The position numbers and the translations under genes are program-made. From NCBI RefSeq assembly GCF_000444875.1, contig NC_021985.1, positions 4,732,170 to 4,796,169 of the forward strand: DNA of 64,000 bases. Direction: 5' to 3'. Positions 58,772 through 64,000 of the stretch are shown here, piece by piece. The notes under the pieces are model-generated. The model did not search any database, was not told the DNA's origin, and saw only the letters and a list, made by a program, of their open reading frames with translations. Source of the DNA: Streptomyces collinus Tu 365 (GTDB lineage Bacteria > Actinomycetota > Actinomycetes > Streptomycetales > Streptomycetaceae). How positions within the stretch are numbered: the stretch's first letter is position 1; each line of letters opens with the position of its first letter.

Positions 58772-60610
58772 TCAGGCGGCCCGGACGTCGTGTTCCGCGA
58801 CGGCGTGCGCGCAGGGGCGCCCGCCGGCCGCCCTGCGCCGGCGCAGGAAGCGCGGCAGCGGCAGGGCGAGGTCGACGAATCCTTCGGCCTGCATGGCGGC
58901 GAAGCCGATGCGGGGCAGGTCGGCGGAGGCGCGGTAGACGACGAAGCGGGGCTCCCAGCGCGGCTGGAACTTGGCGTTGAACTTGTACAGCGACTCGATC
59001 TGGAACCAGCGGGAGAGGAACACCAGCAGTCCGCGCCAGGCGCGCAGCACGGGGCCCGCGCCGATCTTCTCGCCGCGGGCGAGGGCGGAGCGGAACATGG
59101 CGAAGTTCAGCGAGACGCGGGTGACGCCGAACTTGGGCGCGGCCTGCAGGGCGGCGACGATCAGCAGTTCGTTCATGCCCGGGTCGGCGGCGCGGTCGCG
59201 ACGCATGAGATCCAGCGAGACGCCGTCCTCGCCCCAGGGCACGAAGTGCAGGATCGCCTTCAGGTCGCCGTACTCGCCGGGCTGCTCGTCGGCCTTGTGG
59301 GCGGTGGCTATCAGGCAGTCGCCGTCGGCCGCGTCGCCGATGCGGCCCAGCGCCATGGAGAAGCCGCGCTCGGTGTCGGTGCCGCGCCAGTCCTCGGCGG
59401 CCAGCCGGATGCGCTCCAGTTCTGCCTCGCCGAGGTCACGGATGCGCCGTACCCGGGTTTCGTAGCCGGCCCGCTCGATGCGCTTGACCATCTGGCGCAC
59501 GTTGCGCATCGCGCGTCCGGCGAGCGAGAAATCCGCCACGTCGACCACCGCCTCGTCGCCCAGTTCCAGGGCGTCCAGGCCGGTCTCGCGGGTCCAGACC
59601 TCGCCACCGGTCTCGGAGCAGCCCATGACCGCGGGGGTCCAGGAGTGGGCCTTGGCCTCGTCCATGAAGCGCTCGATGGCGCCGGGCCAGGCCTCGACGT
59701 CACCGATGGGGTCGCCGCTGGCGAGCATCACGCCGGAGACGACGCGGTAGGTGACGGCGGCCTTGCCGCTGGGGGAGAAGACGACCGCCTTGTCCCGGCG
59801 CAGCGCGAAGTGGCCGAGGGAGTCGCGGCGGCCGTGCCTGGCCAGCAGGGCCCGCAGCTTCTCCTCGTCCTCCTCGGTGAGCCGGGCGGCCGGGTGCTCG
59901 GGGCGGAAGGCCAGGTAGACGGTGGTGACGGCGGTCAGCCAGCCGAGGGCGCCGAGCGAGAAGGCGACCGTCCAGGAGGTGTTGCCGGCGTAGTCGACGG
60001 GGCCCTCGAAGCCGAACAGGCCGTAGATGACGTGGGTGAGCCGGTCGGCGACGCTCGGGTCGCCCACCATGCGGTGGGGGTGCACGCTGACGATGACCAT
60101 GCCGAGGGCCAGGGAGCCGGCGCTCATCAGGACGAAGTTGGCGAGCGCCCGCCAGCGGCTGCGCGGGTCGGGCAGGGCGGCGAACTCGTCGCGGTGGCGC
60201 AGCAGCGGGAACAGGAGCGCCGCCGAGATGAGCACGCCGATGAGCGAGTGCCGGTAGACGAACTCGGCGACGGCGCCGGCCGGCAGCAGGGCGACGGCCG
60301 CGCGCCAGGCCCGGCGCTTGCGGCGGCGCAGGCCGTGGGCGAGCAGCAGGAGGAGCACCCCCACGCTGAGCGAGAGCGCCGCGGCGAAGGGCCCGAAGGA
60401 GCCGGGCAGTACCTCGGCGATGGCGTGCATCCGGCTGTGCCGGAAGCGCGGGAACACGCCCGCCGCGATGTCCACCGCGCCGACGAGGGCGCAGGCCCTG
60501 GCGACCAGGGTGGGCACGGCCTCGGGGCGCGGGCCGCGCAGTATGCGCCGCGCCCGGCTTGATCGGCCCGGAACCCCGCCCGACAATTCCCCATCTATCC
60601 TGACAGACAT
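58772..60610 (-). CDS. MprF/LysX-like aminoacyl-lipid or DUF2156 synthetase
   Basis: A 612-residue protein from ATG 60610 (ATG 60661 would add 17 residues). About six membrane helices (residues about 40-210) precede a GNAT-like DUF2156 domain: VTYRVVSGVMLASGDPIGD near 280-300, MGCSETGGEVWTRETGLDAL, ARGEKIGAGPVLRAWR, and FNAKFQPRWEPRFVVYR near 555-571. This is the phosphatidylglycerol lysyltransferase family, which adds amino acids from tRNA to lipid headgroups and lowers surface negative charge. Which amino acid and lipid are used cannot be told; some actinobacterial members are lysX-type. It is divergent from the esterase gene. Confidence 0.92.
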   Translation of the reverse strand: MSVRIDGELSGGVPGRSSRARRILRGPRPEAVPTLVARACALVGAVDIAAGVFPRFRHSRMHAIAEVLPGSFGPFAAALSLSVGVLLLLLAHGLRRRKRRAWRAAVALLPAGAVAEFVYRHSLIGVLISAALLFPLLRHRDEFAALPDPRSRWRALANFVLMSAGSLALGMVIVSVHPHRMVGDPSVADRLTHVIYGLFGFEGPVDYAGNTSWTVAFSLGALGWLTAVTTVYLAFRPEHPAARLTEEDEEKLRALLARHGRRDSLGHFALRRDKAVVFSPSGKAAVTYRVVSGVMLASGDPIGDVEAWPGAIERFMDEAKAHSWTPAVMGCSETGGEVWTRETGLDALELGDEAVVDVADFSLAGRAMRNVRQMVKRIERAGYETRVRRIRDLGEAELERIRLAAEDWRGTDTERGFSMALGRIGDAADGDCLIATAHKADEQPGEYGDLKAILHFVPWGEDGVSLDLMRRDRAADPGMNELLIVAALQAAPKFGVTRVSLNFAMFRSALARGEKIGAGPVLRAWRGLLVFLSRWFQIESLYKFNAKFQPRWEPRFVVYRASADLPRIGFAAMQAEGFVDLALPLPRFLRRRRAAGGRPCAHAVAEHDVRAA

Positions 60611-60812
60611 CGCATCCCGTAGTTCTGCGAGAGACCTTGAACCCGGTGCCGATTCGGGCATCCGGCGACATTGCGCCCTCTAGGACGGTGTCTCGGGGAG
60701 AGAGGTTCACTCCCCACCGGAAAGCTGGGTCAAAGGCCACGGAAAGCCCCGGGCAAGTCCTCGCGACGAAGTGCGGGGCGGCGCGGGCGGAAAGCGCAGG
60801 CAGGAACAGCCC

Positions 60813-61937
60813 ATGGGTCTCACGAGCAACAAGGTGCTTGCGCTGGCGGCCGTCTTCGCCGCGCTGCTGTTCGTCGCCACGGTGTGGCTGTGGCCGCGGC
60901 TGGCACGCCGGAGCTGGCGTGCCGTCACCGGCCGCGTCGGCCTGCTCCTGGTGACCCAGGTGGCGCTCCTGGCGTCCCTGGGGATCGCCGCCAACCAGGT
61001 CTTCGGGTTCTACGCGAGCTGGGCGGACCTGTTCGGCCGGGAGACCGACCAGGGCGTCGTCGTGAACCACACGGCCGGGGGCAGGGGCGGCCCGCTCCAG
61101 GTGGTCTCCAGCGGCGCCGTGCAGGGCGTCAGCGGCGACCGGCCGCAGACCACCGGGCAGATCCAGCGGGTGGACATAGCGGGCCGTACGTCCCGCCTCG
61201 CCACACCGGCGTACGTCTACCTGCCGCCCGAGTACTTCCAGCCGCAGTTCCGCACGCGTACGTTCCCGGTCACCGTCGTGCTGACGGGATATCCCGGTAC
61301 CGCCCGGGCGCTGGTCGACAAACTGCGCTACCCGCGCACGGCCCAGGAGCTGGCGAAGAACGGGCGGATGCAGCCGATGATCCTGGTGATGCTGCGCCCG
61401 ACGGTGGCGCCGCCGCGCGACACCGAGTGCGTGGACGTCCCCGGCGGCCCGCAGACGGAAACGTTTTTCGCGAAGGACCTCCCGGAGGCGGTGCTGGCCC
61501 ACTACCGGGTGGGCAAGCGGCCCGGGAGCTGGGGCGTCATGGGCGACTCGACCGGCGGCTACTGCGCGCTGAAGCTCGCCATGCACTTCCCGGGGGTCTA
61601 CACGGCCGGGGTCGGTCTCTCGCCGTACTACAAGGCGCCGATCGACCCCACGACCGGCGACCTCTTCCACCGCGACCGCGCGCTGCGCGACCGGGCCGAC
61701 CTCATGTGGCTCATCGGGCACGCGCCCGCGCCGGACACCTCGCTGCTGGTCACCAGCAGCAGGGTGGGCGAGCACAACTACGCGGCCACGCTCAGGTTCA
61801 TAGAGCGGGTGCAGGCCACCAACAAGACCCGGATCGCGTCGATCATCCTCGGCAGCGGCGGGCACAACTTCAACACCTGGCGGCGGGAGATCCCCGCGGC
61901 GCTCCAGTGGCTCAGCGGCCGGCTGAGCGACCGGTGA
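60813..61937 (+). CDS. Membrane-anchored esterase (putative esterase / antigen 85-like fold)
   Basis: A 374-residue protein from ATG 60813 behind CAGGAA. Two N-terminal helices (residues about 7-25 and 36-60) anchor an extracytoplasmic alpha/beta hydrolase. The nucleophile Ser is in VMGDSTGGYCALK near residue 250, and the closing His is in LGSGGHNFNTW near 353. It resembles the esterase-D/mycolyltransferase family, but Streptomyces has no mycolates, so the acyl substrate is unknown. It is divergent from the MprF-like gene, with about 200 bp of shared upstream DNA. Confidence 0.9.
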   Translation: MGLTSNKVLALAAVFAALLFVATVWLWPRLARRSWRAVTGRVGLLLVTQVALLASLGIAANQVFGFYASWADLFGRETDQGVVVNHTAGGRGGPLQVVSSGAVQGVSGDRPQTTGQIQRVDIAGRTSRLATPAYVYLPPEYFQPQFRTRTFPVTVVLTGYPGTARALVDKLRYPRTAQELAKNGRMQPMILVMLRPTVAPPRDTECVDVPGGPQTETFFAKDLPEAVLAHYRVGKRPGSWGVMGDSTGGYCALKLAMHFPGVYTAGVGLSPYYKAPIDPTTGDLFHRDRALRDRADLMWLIGHAPAPDTSLLVTSSRVGEHNYAATLRFIERVQATNKTRIASIILGSGGHNFNTWRREIPAALQWLSGRLSDR

Positions 61938-62055
61938 GCCCCGTATGCGTCTGATGTCCCCTGTGTGCGCCTGATGCCCCGTGAAGCCGGCGGTGTGGCC
62001 GGGTTTTTGCGGGGCGGGGGTCCGCGAACCGCCTACGCGCGGTAAGTTTCTGGCC

Positions 62056-63477
62056 ATGCCACGTGGACGCCACCGCCATTCACCGCCTCTGCACCGGCTG
62101 CTGCCACCGTCGGCGATCGCCGGCGTCTCCGCCGTCTGCGCGCTGGGTCCCTGGGTGTTCTCCGAGGCCGCCGTGTTGCGGGCGCTCGCCGCCGCGGCCG
62201 CGGCCACGGCGATCGCGGGCGCCTTCGTGATGCGCCGCTGGGACGCCCACGCGGGCAAGCAGGTCGCCGACCTCACGCGCGCGCGTGCCAGCGACGAGTG
62301 GCGCTTCGAGGAGCGGGTCGCCGAACTGGAGACCGACCTGGAGGAGTCGCGCGAGCTGCGCACCAAGCTGGAGCAGCGCCTGCGCGCCAAGCGCGCGGAG
62401 CTGGCCGGGCTGCGCAACGAGCACGCCTCCCTGCTGCGCCGCTACGCCACCGCCGAGACCGAGCGCGCCAGCGCCCTGGAGGGGCGCCGGCTGCTGGAGA
62501 TCGAGGCGGCCGAGCCCTCCGGGCCGCCCGCGCTGCCGCCCGCGCGCAGCGCCGAACCCGAGTCCGCCGACGCGGCGGAAGCAACCGGGGCCACCGAGGC
62601 CGACGCGACCGACGCCGAGGAGAAGCCCGGTACGCGGGCGGCGTTCTCCGCCGCGGGTGCCCGGCTGTTCCTCGACGCGGCCGTGGCGCTGGCCCGGCTC
62701 GACCGTGACAGTGCGGCGGCCGACGCCGGTGGCGCCGATGCCGATGCCGACGGGTCCGAGGACGCGGTCGCGGTCGAGGGCGCGGCCGATTCCGAGGTGG
62801 AGTCGGTGGCGGAGTCGGCATCCGAGCCCGAGCCCGCGGCCGACGCCGCGGCCGGGCGGTCCGGGGTGCAGGGCGCGGACGCCGAGCCGGCCGGCTCGGC
62901 ACCCGACCCCGCCGCCGACTCCGCCTCAGCCGCCAGGTCCGCGTCCGCCGCCGAGCCCGAGCCCGCGCCCGTGACCGGGACCGGGACCTCGGGGACCGAG
63001 CCCGGCGGTGACCCGGGCGACGGCCCGGGTAAGCGGCCCGCGCCGGAGCCCGCTCAGGAGGGCGAGGCCCAGGGGAAGCCCGGGGCGGCCGGTGGGCACG
63101 AGCACGCGGCCGCCTCCTCGACCGCGCCGGAGCGGCCCGCCCGGTCCGCCGGGCAGCAGCCCTCCGGCCACTTCACGGTGCCGACCGCGGTGGCCGTCGT
63201 ACCGGCCGCTCCCGTGCGGCGCCCCACGGTCGAGGGCGGGTTCGACTTCTTCGGCACCCAGAAGGAGACCTCGTCCGACGCGCTGGACGCGGTGCAGAAC
63301 GAGGACCTCGCCGACGTCGTCGGCCAGGAGGCCCTCGCCCTGCACAAGGCCGAGACCGAGGCGCAGTTCAAGCCGGCCGACGAGGAGTCGCGCGGCGTCG
63401 GCCAGGTGATCGACCTGACCGCGCACGACGAGACCGAGCAGATCGACGTCCAGGGGCTGCGCACCGCCGCCTCCTGA
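62056..63477 (+). CDS. Membrane-anchored coiled-coil protein with long disordered region
   Basis: A 473-residue protein from ATG 62056 (MPRGRHRHSPPL). Two hydrophobic segments (residues about 20-55) are followed by a coiled coil near 68-150 (EWRFEERVAELETDLEES and on). Residues about 155-390 are highly disordered, Ala/Asp/Glu/Pro-rich, with a long acidic stretch. The end is conserved-looking: GGFDFFGTQKE near 397, and a last segment EEQIDVQ-type tail. I do not recognise a family with assigned function; similar Streptomyces proteins are annotated secreted or membrane protein. It is likely a scaffold. Confidence 0.85.
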   Translation: MPRGRHRHSPPLHRLLPPSAIAGVSAVCALGPWVFSEAAVLRALAAAAAATAIAGAFVMRRWDAHAGKQVADLTRARASDEWRFEERVAELETDLEESRELRTKLEQRLRAKRAELAGLRNEHASLLRRYATAETERASALEGRRLLEIEAAEPSGPPALPPARSAEPESADAAEATGATEADATDAEEKPGTRAAFSAAGARLFLDAAVALARLDRDSAAADAGGADADADGSEDAVAVEGAADSEVESVAESASEPEPAADAAAGRSGVQGADAEPAGSAPDPAADSASAARSASAAEPEPAPVTGTGTSGTEPGGDPGDGPGKRPAPEPAQEGEAQGKPGAAGGHEHAAASSTAPERPARSAGQQPSGHFTVPTAVAVVPAAPVRRPTVEGGFDFFGTQKETSSDALDAVQNEDLADVVGQEALALHKAETEAQFKPADEESRGVGQVIDLTAHDETEQIDVQGLRTAAS

Positions 63478-63515
63478 GACCGCGCCGAGCACCGGGCCCG
63501 GCCCGCCCCGCGAGG

Positions 63516-63530
63516 GTGAGCCGGGCTCAC
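63516..63530. terminator. Short palindrome after the coiled-coil gene
   Basis: GTGAGCC-g-GGCTCAC; the right half (GAGCCGGGCTCACG) recurs at 63558, overlapping the stop of the minus-strand gene. Confidence 0.5.
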
Positions 63531-63565
63531 GGCTGTCCGGGCCGCTGCTCGCCCGGGAGCCGGGC

Positions 63566-64000
63566 TCACGCCATCCAGCGGTCCGGACGGGCGTCCCGGC
63601 GGCCGGTGCGGGACCGCTCCGCCTGTTCCGCGAGCAGCCGGGCCGCCTCCTCGGCGTCCCGCAGCCGGGCCGTGACGGTCTTGCCCGCTCCGGTGTCCAC
63701 ATGGACGTCGGCGAGCCGCCACAGCCGCTTCCAGGGCCCCTGGGTGAGCCGTACGCTCTGCACCTTGGCGTGCGGGACCAGCGAAAGGCGGCGGCGCAGC
63801 AGTCCGTGCCGGGCCGCGAACACCGACCCGGTGACCGCGAGGCCGTAGCCCCGCCACCGCACCGGTGCGCACCGGCCGGCCCGGCGCGGCGGGCGGGACG
63901 GCGCCGCCGGCACGGTCACGCCGGGCAGGACGTGCGCTATCACCGACTCGGCGACCGCGCGGGGAGCCACCGGCACCAGCACCGAGTTCTCGGACCCCGC
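63566..64000 (-). CDS. PH-domain membrane protein (YdbT-like), N-terminus cut by window edge
   Basis: The minus frame stays open from the window edge to 63566; at least 144 residues are visible. The bacterial PH module shows SVFAARHGLLRRRLSLVPHAKV, QSVRLTQGPWKRLWRLADVH and a closing Ala/Arg-rich helix (LRDAEEAARLLAEQAERS). The usual protein has two or three such modules plus membrane helices; only the last module is visible here. It converges on the coiled-coil gene. Confidence 0.85.
   Translation of the reverse strand, partial: AGSENSVLVPVAPRAVAESVIAHVLPGVTVPAAPSRPPRRAGRCAPVRWRGYGLAVTGSVFAARHGLLRRRLSLVPHAKVQSVRLTQGPWKRLWRLADVHVDTGAGKTVTARLRDAEEAARLLAEQAERSRTGRRDARPDRWMA

Noticed and set aside
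1..64000. Insertion sequences, prophage, rRNA, biosynthetic cluster
   Set aside because: No transposase, integrase, phage structural, rRNA, PKS or NRPS motif was seen on either strand.

Overview
The window is high-GC actinobacterial DNA with the gene content of a Streptomyces core chromosome. Indicators are bldG with its anti-sigma partner, a tipA-type thiopeptide regulator, a DUF397/anti-sigma/XRE trio, a SARP-type regulator, many GTG and TTG starts, and a TopA with a lysine-rich tail. There is no phage, plasmid, transposon or CRISPR signal. One tRNA gene (Thr, CGU) is present.

Layout. 0-9 kb: the 5' two-thirds or so of a DEAD-box helicase gene (minus strand), the divergent bldG-apgA developmental anti-sigma pair, the H+-pumping pyrophosphatase hppA, a lipoprotein, about 1 kb of GC-rich tandem repeats, a SAM methyltransferase and a small membrane protein. 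9-19 kb: topA, an unusual membrane transporter-thymidylate kinase-coiled-coil fusion, the DNA polymerase III delta' subunit, an exported peptidase-like hydrolase and tRNA-Thr. 19-31 kb: a more accessory stretch with small lipoproteins, a cobalamin-riboswitch-controlled nickel/cobalt permease, a secreted sugar dehydrogenase, a glycosyltransferase, a giant SARP/NB-ARC/TPR regulator carrying an in-frame 36-bp minisatellite, and an orphan family-A DNA polymerase. 31-40 kb: small regulatory units. These are a Clp_N/HTH protein with twin operators, a VOC-ArsR-SRPBCC operon with twin operators, and the DUF397/anti-sigma/XRE trio, in which two genes share a nearly identical 30-bp upstream element. Two lipoproteins, an aldehyde dehydrogenase and a DinB-like protein are also here. 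40-47 kb: a ClC-type antiporter with glutamate decarboxylase (acid-stress pair), tipA with its internal TipAS start, a YbjQ protein, a DedA protein with a Gln/Tyr-rich tail, and a ThrE-type exporter. 47-64 kb: a conserved housekeeping block. It holds ppa, a PBP4-type D,D-carboxypeptidase, a zinc metalloprotease, tilS, hpt, ftsH, folE and the folP-NTF2-folB-folK cluster. It ends with an MprF-like membrane synthetase, an esterase, a coiled-coil membrane protein and a truncated PH-domain protein.

How the parts fit. Several units are recognisable functional modules: BldG/ApgA partner switching; soluble and membrane pyrophosphatases; TopA, Tmk and HolB for DNA replication and topology; the folate genes; and ClC plus GAD for proton consumption. 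The most noteworthy non-textbook signals are regulatory DNA elements (shared 30-bp element, twin palindromes with apparently leaderless promoters, B12 riboswitch) and in-frame repeat expansions inside proteins. All functional calls are by reading motifs; no database search was run.
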